Assembly: GCF_009380215.1 (NCBI RefSeq)
Contig: NZ_WHUG01000003.1
Location: 434,001-498,000, forward strand
Direction: 5' to 3'
Origin: Rugamonas aquatica
GTDB taxonomy: Bacteria; Pseudomonadota; Gammaproteobacteria; Burkholderiales; Burkholderiaceae_D
Length of the DNA stretch: 64,000 nt
The position numbers and the translations under genes were made by a program. Position 1 is the stretch's first letter; each line of letters opens with the position of its first letter. Below, piece after piece: positions 49,106-57,483 of this stretch. The notes below the pieces were generated by a model. That model was not told where the DNA came from. It ran no database searches and saw only the letters and a program-made list of their open reading frames with translations.

Positions 49106-49520
49106 TGTAGGCATAGCCTTCCAGCGCCTGCAAGCGGCTGATTTCCGCCACGCCGGATGGGACGATGGTCGCTTCCGGCAGCACCTTGTCCTTGCCGATG
49201 CCACGCGCTTTCAATGTGTTGTTGCAGACGCGGAACTGCACATGGCGGGCCGCCAGCTCCTGCACCACCACTTCATACGGATTGCCGTTCTTGTCCTTCT
49301 CACCTTCGAGCAGGAAATCGATGCCCGCGCCCAGCGCCACGACCACGATCTGCGCATTGGGGCTGGCGTCCAGGTGGTTGCGGATGTTGCGCAAGCCGCC
49401 CATGGCATTGCCGCTCTCGCTGAAGTGATAAACCACTTTTTCCACGCGCGGCGCCTCGGCGTGCGACGCCTGGGCGCACAGCAGCAGCAGGGGCAACATC
49501 AAAATACGGAACAGTTTCAT
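49095..49520 (-). CDS. Exported DsrE/DsrF-like protein
   Basis: A 141-residue protein with a signal peptide (about 1-21, SHA/EA), then a DsrE-type alpha/beta domain (VVYHFSESGNAMGGLRNIRNHL, IVVVALGAGIDFLL, and a single Cys in FRVCNNTLKARG). Periplasmic DsrE-like proteins commonly accompany sulfur-oxidation genes and may carry sulfane sulfur on the Cys. It is the last gene of the sox operon, overlapping the MBL-fold gene by 4 bp. Confidence 0.8.
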   Translation of the reverse strand: MKLFRILMLPLLLLCAQASHAEAPRVEKVVYHFSESGNAMGGLRNIRNHLDASPNAQIVVVALGAGIDFLLEGEKDKNGNPYEVVVQELAARHVQFRVCNNTLKARGIGKDKVLPEATIVPSGVAEISRLQALEGYAYIKP

Positions 49521-50491
49521 TTGGACTCCTTGCCAGTTTGCAGAGATTCTTTTTCCATCAGCAGATAAGTGCCATAGGCGTTGAGCCGGTTGGCCTGGCT
49601 GAAAGCGGGATAGTCCTTGAACGCGGACCAGTCGGTGCGCGCATAGGCCTCTTCAAAGGATAGCAGTTCCTGCACGGCGTTGCCCATCTGTTCGCGCAGG
49701 TAGCGCAGATAGCGCTGGGTCAGCAGCATGTCCTGGCGCGGCTCACGCGAGGCCGGGCCGTGGCCGGGGATCACCACGGACGGCTGCGCATCGAGCATGC
49801 GGTCCAGCGCCTGCAGCCAGCGCTTGCTGTCCGCGTCGCCGACATACGGCAGGCGGCCGCTGAAGAACAGGTCGCCTGCGAACAAAACGTGGTCTTCCTC
49901 CACCAGCATCAGCAAGTCTTCCTGCGAGTGGGCGCCGCTGCTGTCGATCACGCGGAAGTGCAGGCCACCCAGTTCGAAGCGCCACAGCTGGCCGTCGGCG
50001 AAGTCCAGCCAGCGGTCGGCCGACACCAGTTCCGTTTGCTCGTTCACCCACGGCGCCAGTTCGGCGCGGCGCTGCGCCAGCCGTTCGCGCGCCAGGTCCG
50101 AGCGCAGATAGTCGCGGCCGTTGCGGTGGGCGGCGATCACCACACCGGGCTGGCGCAGCGCTTGCAGGCCGTAGAAATGGTCGGCGTGGTAGTGCCCGAC
50201 GATCACCATCTTCAACGGAGCCTTTGTCACCAGGCGGATCGCCCGCAGCATGGCGGCGCCCAGCGCCGGCGTGGCCAGCGAGTCGTACACCACCACGCCG
50301 GCGGGTGTGACGACAAAGCCGGCGTTCGACATGAAGCCCTGGTTGGCCTGGCTGGCCATGCCGGCTTCCCCCTGGAAGTAGTAGACGTGGGGACTGACCT
50401 GGATCGGCTTGAGGACGATGTCCGGCGCGGCCTGGGCCGGCAGCACGGGCAGCAGCGCGGCCAGCAACAGCAATCGACGGAAGAGGTTCAT
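49517..50491 (-). CDS. soxH: SoxH-like metallo-beta-lactamase-fold hydrolase
   Basis: A 324-residue exported MBL-fold protein with signal peptide (about 1-22) and the zinc-binding signature HYHADHF, plus later ligands in SSGAHSQED, FAGDLFFSG and VIPGHGPAS. Start ATG 50491 (MNLFRRLLL) overlaps the soxW-like stop by 4 bp; the longer open frame up to 51250 is a shadow of soxB. SoxH-type proteins occur in sox clusters but are not essential for core thiosulfate oxidation; their substrate is unclear. Confidence 0.82.
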   Translation of the reverse strand: MNLFRRLLLLAALLPVLPAQAAPDIVLKPIQVSPHVYYFQGEAGMASQANQGFMSNAGFVVTPAGVVVYDSLATPALGAAMLRAIRLVTKAPLKMVIVGHYHADHFYGLQALRQPGVVIAAHRNGRDYLRSDLARERLAQRRAELAPWVNEQTELVSADRWLDFADGQLWRFELGGLHFRVIDSSGAHSQEDLLMLVEEDHVLFAGDLFFSGRLPYVGDADSKRWLQALDRMLDAQPSVVIPGHGPASREPRQDMLLTQRYLRYLREQMGNAVQELLSFEEAYARTDWSAFKDYPAFSQANRLNAYGTYLLMEKESLQTGKESK

Positions 50492-50925
50492 TTGGTTTCC
50501 TTGGGCGAGGCGAGGGCGGCAGCTTGCGCCTGTTGCAGGCGGCCCTCCAGATAGGCGCCGTAAAAGCCGGCCTGGTCCAGACCGGGCAAAGGGGCGGCCA
50601 GCGTGCGGCCTGCGCTGCCGAGAAATAATACCGTGGGAAAGAAACTCACATGCAGCTGTCGCAGCACTTCGGCGATGGGCTGCTGCTGTCCGGCCGCGTC
50701 GATCAACTGCTCCACCGTATCGCTTTCCAGCTCGCGCAGCACCAGGCGCGGATCGCCTTCGCGCAGCAGCGGCGCCAGGTAGTTGCGCCGCACCTCCAGG
50801 CAATACGGACAATCCTTGCGCGACACCAGCAGCACCAGCACCGCCGATGAGGCCGCCAGCGCGGCCAGTTCCGCCCGCAGATCGCGCAGCGGCGGCAACA
50901 ACGGAGAGTGCTGAGCGTCGGCCAC
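50488..50925 (-). CDS. soxW: SoxW-like thioredoxin-fold protein
   Basis: A 145-residue thioredoxin-fold protein with redox motif CPYC in SRKDCPYCLEV and the cis-Pro region FFPTVLFLG. It has no obvious cleavable signal peptide, although SoxW is usually periplasmic; residues 15-35 are hydrophobic and may be a poor anchor. In sox systems it keeps SoxY's carrier cysteine or SoxB partners reduced together with SoxV. It lies 6 bp after soxB. Confidence 0.8.
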   Translation of the reverse strand: MADAQHSPLLPPLRDLRAELAALAASSAVLVLLVSRKDCPYCLEVRRNYLAPLLREGDPRLVLRELESDTVEQLIDAAGQQQPIAEVLRQLHVSFFPTVLFLGSAGRTLAAPLPGLDQAGFYGAYLEGRLQQAQAAALASPKETK

Positions 50926-50931
50926 GACAGC

Positions 50932-52650
50932 TCAGGCAGCCATGCCGGGATTGCCGGCCGTACCCACCAGCGTCGGCTGGTCGGGACGGCGTGCGCGCAC
51001 CACCGAGTGGGCGCGCAGATAGGTTTCCATCACGTCCCAGATTGGCGGGCCGCTGGCGCCCTCGGCCACCGGCGCCCAGCCGGCCACCTTGTAGATCTTG
51101 TCCGCATCGAGCAGCTTGCCGTTCAGCCGCATGTCGCTGATGCGCCGGCCGGTGGCCGCCGCCGGCGTGCAGGTGTAGCTCATGCCGCCCACGCGCACCA
51201 TGTCGCCGCCCTGCTGGTAGTAGGGATCGGGGTGGAACAGGTTGTCGCACACGTCTTCCATGATGGTCTTGATGGTGGCTCCGGTCATCTCGGTCAGCGT
51301 GGTGGCCGGGTAGGTAATCGCCAGCTGGTCCATCAAATCGCCGCGCGTGATGGGCGCGCCAGGCAGCAGCGACGTACCCCAGCGGAAGCCCGGCGAGAAC
51401 GCCAGGTCGGCGCCCTTTACCGCCAGCAGGCCGTCGACGATCAGCTGGTCCCAGCTGCCGTTGAAATTGCCGCGCCGGTACAGCAAGCCTTCGGTGACGG
51501 CCAGCGTTTCATCCAGCCGGGCGCGGAACGGCGCGCGCACCGCATCGATGTGCGCCTGCATGGCGCGGTCGGCCGGCAGCAGATTGGAGAACACCGGCAG
51601 CAGGCGGTACTGGTAGCCCTGGATGCGCCCGTCGCGCACGTCGAAATCCAGCACGCCGAGGAACTTGCCGTTCGAGCCGGCATTGGTCACCAGCGTCTGC
51701 CCGCCCTGGTTGGACACCACCACCGGCGTCGGCACGCCATCGTGGGTGTGGCCGCCGAGGATGGCGTCGATGCCGGTGACACGGCTTGCCAGCTTCAGGT
51801 CCACGTCCATGCCGTTGTGCGACAGCAGCACCACCACCTTGGCGCCCTTGGCGCGCACTTCCTTCACCAGCGCCTGCAAGCGCTCCTCCTGGATGCCGAA
51901 ACTCCAGTCCGGCACCATGTAGCGCGGGTTGGCGATCGGCGTGTACGGGAAAGCCTGGCCGATCACGGCCACCGGCACGCCGTTCATTTCGCGCCAGCTG
52001 TAGGGGGCGAACACGGCATCGCCGAAATCGGCCGTCACCACGTTCTGCGCGACGAAATCCACCTTGCCCTGGAAATCCTTCTGCACGATTTCCTGCACCC
52101 GCTGCGCGCCCAGCGTGAACTCCCAGTGCGGCGCCATGATCTCCACGCCCAGCAGCTTGGCGGCATCGACCATGTCCTGGCCCTTGGTCCACAGCGCCGT
52201 GGCCGAGCCCTGCCAGGTGTCGCCGCCGTCGCACAGCACGGCATGCGGACGGCTGGCGCGCAGCTGCTGGACCAGCGTGGACAAATGGGCGAAGCCGCCG
52301 ACCTTGCCGTACACCTTGGCGGCGGCGGAAAAATCGAGGTAGCTGAAGGCGTGCGCGCGCGCCGTCTTCGGCGCGATCTTGAACTGCTTGAGCAAGGCGT
52401 CGCCCACCAGGTGCGGCGCCTTGCCGGCCGCCTCGCCGATGCCGAGGTTGACGCTGGGCTCGCGGAAATACAGCGGCCGCAGCTGGGCGTGGCAATCGGT
52501 GATGTGCAGCAGGCTGACGTTGCCGAACTTCGGCACCGCATACAGCTGCTCGGCGGCGCCGGGCGTGGCGGCCAGTGCATCCTTGCCCGCCAGTGCCAGG
52601 CCGCCGGCGCTGGCGATGGCCAGCATTTGCATGAATTCGCGTCGTTGCAT
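50932..52650 (-). CDS. soxB: Thiosulfohydrolase SoxB
   Basis: A 572-residue periplasmic dimanganese enzyme. It has a twin-arginine-type leader (QRREFMQML) and the metal-binding motifs of the 5'-nucleotidase superfamily: HITDCHAQLRP, CDGGDTWQGS, LLSHNGMD and GGHTHDG. It hydrolyses the terminal sulfone group from SoxY-bound thiosulfate to release sulfate. The length is normal. It sits in the order soxX-soxB-soxW in the leftward operon. Confidence 0.95.
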   Translation of the reverse strand: MQRREFMQMLAIASAGGLALAGKDALAATPGAAEQLYAVPKFGNVSLLHITDCHAQLRPLYFREPSVNLGIGEAAGKAPHLVGDALLKQFKIAPKTARAHAFSYLDFSAAAKVYGKVGGFAHLSTLVQQLRASRPHAVLCDGGDTWQGSATALWTKGQDMVDAAKLLGVEIMAPHWEFTLGAQRVQEIVQKDFQGKVDFVAQNVVTADFGDAVFAPYSWREMNGVPVAVIGQAFPYTPIANPRYMVPDWSFGIQEERLQALVKEVRAKGAKVVVLLSHNGMDVDLKLASRVTGIDAILGGHTHDGVPTPVVVSNQGGQTLVTNAGSNGKFLGVLDFDVRDGRIQGYQYRLLPVFSNLLPADRAMQAHIDAVRAPFRARLDETLAVTEGLLYRRGNFNGSWDQLIVDGLLAVKGADLAFSPGFRWGTSLLPGAPITRGDLMDQLAITYPATTLTEMTGATIKTIMEDVCDNLFHPDPYYQQGGDMVRVGGMSYTCTPAAATGRRISDMRLNGKLLDADKIYKVAGWAPVAEGASGPPIWDVMETYLRAHSVVRARRPDQPTLVGTAGNPGMAA

Positions 52651-52673
52651 GAGGTAGCCCGGCTAAGGATGAA

Positions 52674-53294
52674 TTACTGGTTGACCGGCGATTCAGGCGC
52701 CAGCAGCAGCGCCATCACATCCTGCATCTGCTTCTCCGTCAGGATGCCGGCGGCGCCGAAACGCGGCATCACCGAACACGCCTGGAAGGCATGCGAGTTG
52801 TAGATCTTGGCCCAGGTGTACTTCAGGATTTCCGGCGTCGGGCCGCCGCGCAGCTTGCCGTACTGCTGCAAACTGGGGCCGATATTGCCGAAGGCGATTT
52901 CCTTCTTGTCCATCTGATGGCAGGCATAGCAATTGCCGCCGGCCGCCGTCCCTTTCGGATCGGATGATTGCAGGCCGCGCCCGTTCTGCGCGACCTTCTC
53001 GCCTTCCTTCCAGTCGCCCAGATAGTTGCCGTCGGCCGGATAGCGCACGGCGGCCGTGGCCTGCTGTTCGATCTGCTTGCGTTGCGCGGGCTTCAGCGGG
53101 CGCTGCGCATCCTGCGAGCACAGGCGCTGAGCCTCGGTCTGTTCCAGGCGGTCGACGGTGGCTTCGTTCTTGTCGCGGAACGAAGCCTTGAACGCAGCGA
53201 GGTCGGCGCTATCCTTGGCTGCCGGCCCGGCGGCTAGTGCAGCGCTGGAGGCCAGCATGCCCAGCAGGACTGCGGTGATGAGTTTGCTTTGCAT
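52674..53294 (-). CDS. soxX: Sulfur-oxidation cytochrome SoxX
   Basis: A 206-residue monoheme c-type cytochrome with signal peptide and heme motif CYACH in GGNCYACHQMD, and the Met ligand in CSVMPRFG. It carries an N-terminal extension (about 25-95) as in longer SoxX forms. ATG 53294 is preferred over an in-frame GTG two codons earlier because GGAG lies five bases upstream of it. SoxX pairs with SoxA to couple thiosulfate to SoxY. Confidence 0.92.
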   Translation of the reverse strand: MQSKLITAVLLGMLASSAALAAGPAAKDSADLAAFKASFRDKNEATVDRLEQTEAQRLCSQDAQRPLKPAQRKQIEQQATAAVRYPADGNYLGDWKEGEKVAQNGRGLQSSDPKGTAAGGNCYACHQMDKKEIAFGNIGPSLQQYGKLRGGPTPEILKYTWAKIYNSHAFQACSVMPRFGAAGILTEKQMQDVMALLLAPESPVNQ

Positions 53295-53306
53295 GGACAC
53301 TCCGTA

Positions 53307-54113
53307 TCAGCGTTTCAAGCCCGGCGCTGCCATCACGCCGCCCTTGGCGTTGACGCCGAGGTAGGTGATCAGGTCGATGGCTGCCTGGGAGTTGTATTCC
53401 AGTTGCGGGAAGCGCTGCTGGCGGAAGCAGTCGGCCATGCGCCACTGCATGGTACGCACCGCGCCCTGGCTGACGCGGTAAGCGGGCCAGCTGGCAAAGG
53501 CGCCGCGTGCGGCGGCCGCCTGTTGCAGGTTCGGCAGGTCTTGCAGGCGGATGCGCTGGTCGTTCTTGCTGTGGCAGGAGGCGCAGGAAAAATCATGCGG
53601 GCCGGCGCGGTAGAAGAACGCTTGCTTGCCTCGTGCATACGCGGCCTTTTCCTCGGCATGCTGCTGCGGCAGATTGATCTTCACGTCACGCGAGGCGGCC
53701 GACACATAGGCCGCCAGCGCTTCCATGTCGGTGGCGCGCTCGCCCTGTTCGGAAAATGGTTTGCGCACGATGTCGGCCCGCTCAATGCCTTGCAGCGTCA
53801 CCATGCAATGCACCAGGCGCGCTTCGGCGTCCATCACCTTGCCCGTGTCCTTGAAGTAGCGCGGTAGTTCGGCATAGGCGCCGGCAATGACGCCCGGGCC
53901 TTTGCCCAGGTCGCATGCTTCCAGCGTCGCCTGCTTGGGGCCGCGCTTGCTGGTCCACAGTACTTCGCCCTGGCCTTCCACCAGCTCGGCGGGATTGCCG
54001 TCGGCCAGCATGGCGCGGTACTTTGCGATTTCATCGCTGGTGCTTTGCGCTACGGCGCTGCCTGCAACGACCAGCCCCAACAGGCTGGCCCAGGTGACAC
54101 GGGATAGTGGCAT
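53307..54113 (-). CDS. soxA: L-cysteine S-thiosulfotransferase subunit SoxA
   Basis: A 268-residue periplasmic c-type cytochrome with a signal peptide. Only one heme motif is present, CASCH in SCASCHSKND; the domain 1 position has isolated cysteines (LEACDLGKG and RLVHCMV) that would form a disulfide, so this is the monoheme SoxA type. The active-site Cys ligand is in WRMADCFRQQ. With SoxX it joins thiosulfate to the SoxY carrier cysteine. Confidence 0.93.
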   Translation of the reverse strand: MPLSRVTWASLLGLVVAGSAVAQSTSDEIAKYRAMLADGNPAELVEGQGEVLWTSKRGPKQATLEACDLGKGPGVIAGAYAELPRYFKDTGKVMDAEARLVHCMVTLQGIERADIVRKPFSEQGERATDMEALAAYVSAASRDVKINLPQQHAEEKAAYARGKQAFFYRAGPHDFSCASCHSKNDQRIRLQDLPNLQQAAAARGAFASWPAYRVSQGAVRTMQWRMADCFRQQRFPQLEYNSQAAIDLITYLGVNAKGGVMAAPGLKR

Positions 54114-54123
54114 GGTGGCGGCC

Positions 54124-54435
54124 TCAGGCTACGGTGACTTGATCGGTGCGGCTTTCGCCCAGATTGTCCTGCCAGCTGACGCTGACCGTATCGCCCTTGG
54201 CGCCGCCCTTGAACTTGAAGGCGAGATAAGGGTTCTGCGAGACCGACTGGCCCCACTGGCATTGCAGCACCACGCGCTCGCCGTGCTTGACGGTGACGTC
54301 GGTGATGTAGTGCGCAGGCACCACGTTGCCGGCCGCGTCCTTGCGGATGCCGGCCTCCATCGGATGGGCCATCAGTACTTTTACTTCCGTAACGCCATTG
54401 GCGGCGTTGGCACGGATTTTCATTGGATCTGCCAT
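54124..54435 (-). CDS. soxZ: Thiosulfate carrier partner SoxZ
   Basis: A 103-residue protein without a signal peptide, with the SoxZ immunoglobulin-like pattern (EVKVLMAHPMEAGIRKD; NPYLAFKFKGGAKGD). It forms a dimer with SoxY and is exported with it through the Tat pathway. Confidence 0.94.
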   Translation of the reverse strand: MADPMKIRANAANGVTEVKVLMAHPMEAGIRKDAAGNVVPAHYITDVTVKHGERVVLQCQWGQSVSQNPYLAFKFKGGAKGDTVSVSWQDNLGESRTDQVTVA

Positions 54436-54464
54436 GTCTGCTCCTGTCCTGATTCTGATTGGGG

Positions 54465-54923
54465 TCAGCCGCCGCAGCCGCCCAGCGTGACCTTGGTTTC
54501 CTTGGTCGCCGAGTACAGCTTGCCGTCGGCGGTCTTCACCACGGCCACCACGTTGGTGCTCTGGCCCATCTTCAGGCGGCTCTGCACGGCGGTGGTGGTG
54601 CCCTCAGGGATGATGAACTTGGCGGCCAGCGGGTTCGGGTTCTTTTCAACAAAGAAGTAGATTTCGCTGGTGCCGGGAATATTGGATGCCACGCTCACCG
54701 GCACCACGGCGCCGTTTTCAGCGATGTCGGGCGAGGTGATGACGATGTCCTTGCTGTCGGCCGGCGTGCCGCCGACGGCGGCCAGCGCATCGGCCAGGCT
54801 CTTTGCGCTGAAGCCTTCGCGGCCGGTGGCGGCCAGCGCTTGCCTGCTGGTCACGAGGCCACAGGCCACCAGCAGGCCCAGGGCCGAGCTGGTTTTCAAT
54901 ACGGTACGACGGGTGGGGTTCAT
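54465..54923 (-). CDS. soxY: Thiosulfate carrier SoxY
   Basis: A 152-residue carrier with Tat leader (TRRTVLKTSSALG) and the C-terminal swinging arm ending GGCGG, whose cysteine holds the sulfur substrate during all Sox reactions. It is encoded immediately before soxZ and after soxD. Confidence 0.95.
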   Translation of the reverse strand: MNPTRRTVLKTSSALGLLVACGLVTSRQALAATGREGFSAKSLADALAAVGGTPADSKDIVITSPDIAENGAVVPVSVASNIPGTSEIYFFVEKNPNPLAAKFIIPEGTTTAVQSRLKMGQSTNVVAVVKTADGKLYSATKETKVTLGGCGG

Positions 54924-54954
54924 GCAGTCTCCTGGTGGTTGCGGATAGGCCCGC

Positions 54955-56028
54955 TCATTGCGCGCCGCTGGCCAGCCATTGAACGATGGCTTGCATGTCG
55001 GCTTCTTTCAACTGGCTTTGCGGCGGCATGGGCATGGCGCCCCATGCACCGGCGCCGCCGCTGCGTATCTTGGTTTGCAAATAGGCGGCGCGGTCGGCGC
55101 GGCCCTGGTACTTGGCGGCGACATCGCGCAAGGCGGGACCGATAATTTTGTTGGTCACGCCGTGACAGCCGAGGCAGCCGTTCTTGCTTAGCAGTTGCTG
55201 AACGTCGCTGCCGGCGGCGGCCTTGGCTGGGACCACGGTCGGCGCAACTGCGGCTGCGGCAACGGCGGCGGCCGGCGCCAGCACGGCGCGCGCGGGACGC
55301 GTGGTATCGGTGCCGCGCACGCCGCCCAGTGGACGGTTTTGCTCGGCCAGATTGCCATGCGCGTTGCGGGCGAAGTCGGGCAGGCTGGAAGTCTGCTTGG
55401 CCTCGGTCGGGCAATTCGTCATGCAGGCGGTATTGAGCACATCGGGCTTGCCCTTGATGTCCCACAGGCCGGGCTGGCGCACCAGGCCGTCGCGGTTGGG
55501 AAGGCGCTTCTGCACGTCGGCGATGTTATCGTTGCTCAGCACGAAATCGGACGGCACGACGCCGCCCAGGTTCAGGATGTGTGCGGTGACGGCATACACC
55601 TCATCCGCGCTCAGCGACTTGGGCGCATCCCACGGCATGGCGCGGTTGATGTAGTCCCACAGCGTGGACAGGCGGGCCACCTTCATCAGCGTCGTGCGTT
55701 GCGGCACGCTGCCGTTGGACAGGGCCGCCACATGGCCGCTCTTGATATCGGCGTCGGTGGTGCCGCCCACGATGGGCGTGAACACCTCGTTCGATTCGCC
55801 AAAGCTGCCGTGGCAGCCGGCGCAGCGGTTTTCCCAGATCTGCTCGCCCTGGGCGACGGAACCCCGGCCTTTCGGCAGTCCCTGGAAATCGGCGCGCACG
55901 TCGATATCCCAGGCCTTGATTTCAGCCGGCGTGGCGGGGCGGCCGATGGCTTGCCATGGCGCGTCGGCCGCTTGCACCAGAAGGCAAGCGCCCAGCAGCG
56001 CGGCGGCGGCGAGTATCGATTTTTTCAT
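54955..56028 (-). CDS. soxD: Diheme cytochrome SoxD
   Basis: A 357-residue c-type cytochrome with signal peptide (about 1-20). The first heme domain has CAGCH (ENRCAGCHGSF), the second CLGCH (KNGCLGCHGVT), joined by an Ala/Pro-rich linker (about 240-270). It takes electrons from SoxC during oxidation of the SoxY-bound sulfane. ATG 56028 overlaps the soxC stop; the longer open frame is a soxC shadow. Confidence 0.92.
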   Translation of the reverse strand: MKKSILAAAALLGACLLVQAADAPWQAIGRPATPAEIKAWDIDVRADFQGLPKGRGSVAQGEQIWENRCAGCHGSFGESNEVFTPIVGGTTDADIKSGHVAALSNGSVPQRTTLMKVARLSTLWDYINRAMPWDAPKSLSADEVYAVTAHILNLGGVVPSDFVLSNDNIADVQKRLPNRDGLVRQPGLWDIKGKPDVLNTACMTNCPTEAKQTSSLPDFARNAHGNLAEQNRPLGGVRGTDTTRPARAVLAPAAAVAAAAVAPTVVPAKAAAGSDVQQLLSKNGCLGCHGVTNKIIGPALRDVAAKYQGRADRAAYLQTKIRSGGAGAWGAMPMPPQSQLKEADMQAIVQWLASGAQ

Positions 56029-57362
56029 CAGCTCACCTGCACGTTGGAGACTTCGCCGTTCGGCGACACCTGCCAGGACTGGATGGCGTTGTTGTGATAA
56101 ATGGAGCGCGTGCCGCGCACGGCGCGCAGCTGGTTGATCTTGGGCTGCACATAACCGCTGTCGTCGATGGCGCGGCTTTGCAGCACGGCGTTGCCGCCAT
56201 CCCACACCCAGTCGATATTAAATCGCGTCAAAGCCTTATTCTGCACCGGTCCTTCGATGCGTGCGGTGCGCCAGTTGCGGCCGCCATCCGTGCTGACATC
56301 GACGCGCTTGATGCGGCCGCGCCCCGACCACGCCAGGCCGCTGATGTTGTAGTAGCCGCGATCGAGCAAGGTCTGGCCGCCGGACGGCGTGGTGATTACG
56401 CTCTTGCATTCCTGGATCGAGGTGTACTGGCGATGCTGCCCGTCCGGCATCAGGTCGACGTAGTGGATGGTTTCATCCTTGGTATCCCACGGCTGGTCGC
56501 CCACTTCGATGCGGCGCAGATACTTGACCCAGCTGACACCCTGCACGCCCGGCACAACCAGGCGCAGCGGGTAGCCGTTTTCCGGCCGCAGCATTTCGCC
56601 GTTCTGGCCCCAGGCCACGATGACATCGTCCAGCGCGCGTTCGATGGCGATGGTGCGCGTCATGCTGGAACCGTCGGCGCCTTCGGCCAGTACAAAACGG
56701 GCGCGCTTGCGGTCGATGCCGCACATGTCGAGCAGGGTCGACAGCAGCACGCCCGTGTATTCCGAGCAGGCCAGCATGCCGTGCGTATATTGCACCGTCG
56801 GCAGCGCGACATTGCCCCACTCGGCGCCGGTATTGGCGCCGCATTCGATGAAGTGGATGCGCGACACGGACGGCAGGCGCATCAGGTCGTCCATGGTGAA
56901 CACACGCGATTCGCGCACCAGGCCGTTAATCATCAGGCGGTGCTGGCTGGGGTCGATGTCATGCCAGCCTTGGTGGTGGCGTTCGAAGTGCAAGCCGCTC
57001 GGCGTGATGATGCCGAACAGTCCTTGCAGTGGCGTGAAACTGACGGAAGCCTGGCGCACGCGGGTCAGCCCCGGGCTTTCGCGGCGCAGCACATTGCCCT
57101 CCCACTTGGACGGCTGTCCATAGGGCTGGGCGGCGACTGGCTGGCCCAGGGTCTTGCTGTGCGCAGGCAAGGTCAGGATGGCGTCGTCGCCGGCCGCGTT
57201 CTGTGCGGCGGCCACGCCACCCGCAGCAACGCCGGCACCCATGGCCAAAGCCTTACCCATGAAGCTGCGGCGCGCGGTACGCGCCTGTGCATGCTGGGCC
57301 TCACCGAGATGATGCTCGGGGGCTTGCAACAGCCTGCCGATAGTGCGTAGCACATCCGTCAC
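56028..57362 (-). CDS. soxC: Sulfane dehydrogenase subunit SoxC
   Basis: A 444-residue molybdenum enzyme of the sulfite-oxidase family. It has a Tat leader (ARRSFMGKALAMG), the Moco-binding Cys in HFIECGANTGAEWG, and a C-terminal dimerisation domain (VDVSTDGGRNW). The GTG start is supported by AAGGAG seven bases upstream. With SoxD it oxidises SoxY-bound sulfur, giving full conversion of thiosulfate to sulfate without sulfur globules. It is the first gene of the operon, divergent from the chemoreceptor gene. Confidence 0.94.
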   Translation of the reverse strand: MTDVLRTIGRLLQAPEHHLGEAQHAQARTARRSFMGKALAMGAGVAAGGVAAAQNAAGDDAILTLPAHSKTLGQPVAAQPYGQPSKWEGNVLRRESPGLTRVRQASVSFTPLQGLFGIITPSGLHFERHHQGWHDIDPSQHRLMINGLVRESRVFTMDDLMRLPSVSRIHFIECGANTGAEWGNVALPTVQYTHGMLACSEYTGVLLSTLLDMCGIDRKRARFVLAEGADGSSMTRTIAIERALDDVIVAWGQNGEMLRPENGYPLRLVVPGVQGVSWVKYLRRIEVGDQPWDTKDETIHYVDLMPDGQHRQYTSIQECKSVITTPSGGQTLLDRGYYNISGLAWSGRGRIKRVDVSTDGGRNWRTARIEGPVQNKALTRFNIDWVWDGGNAVLQSRAIDDSGYVQPKINQLRAVRGTRSIYHNNAIQSWQVSPNGEVSNVQVS

Positions 57363-57483
57363 GGCCGGTCTCCTTGTGTTTTTATGGGGATAAGCTTAGC
57401 CTGTACAAGTTCCTCAACGCAAGAGATTTCCTGTCCCGTACTGTTGTCATAAATTTAAAATATCCAATCAGGGGAGAACACCG

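Noticed and set aside
49517..51250. Single 577-codon frame covering the MBL-fold gene and upstream sequence
   Set aside because: The upstream half is soxB/soxW sequence read out of frame. The MBL protein has its own signal peptide at 50491.
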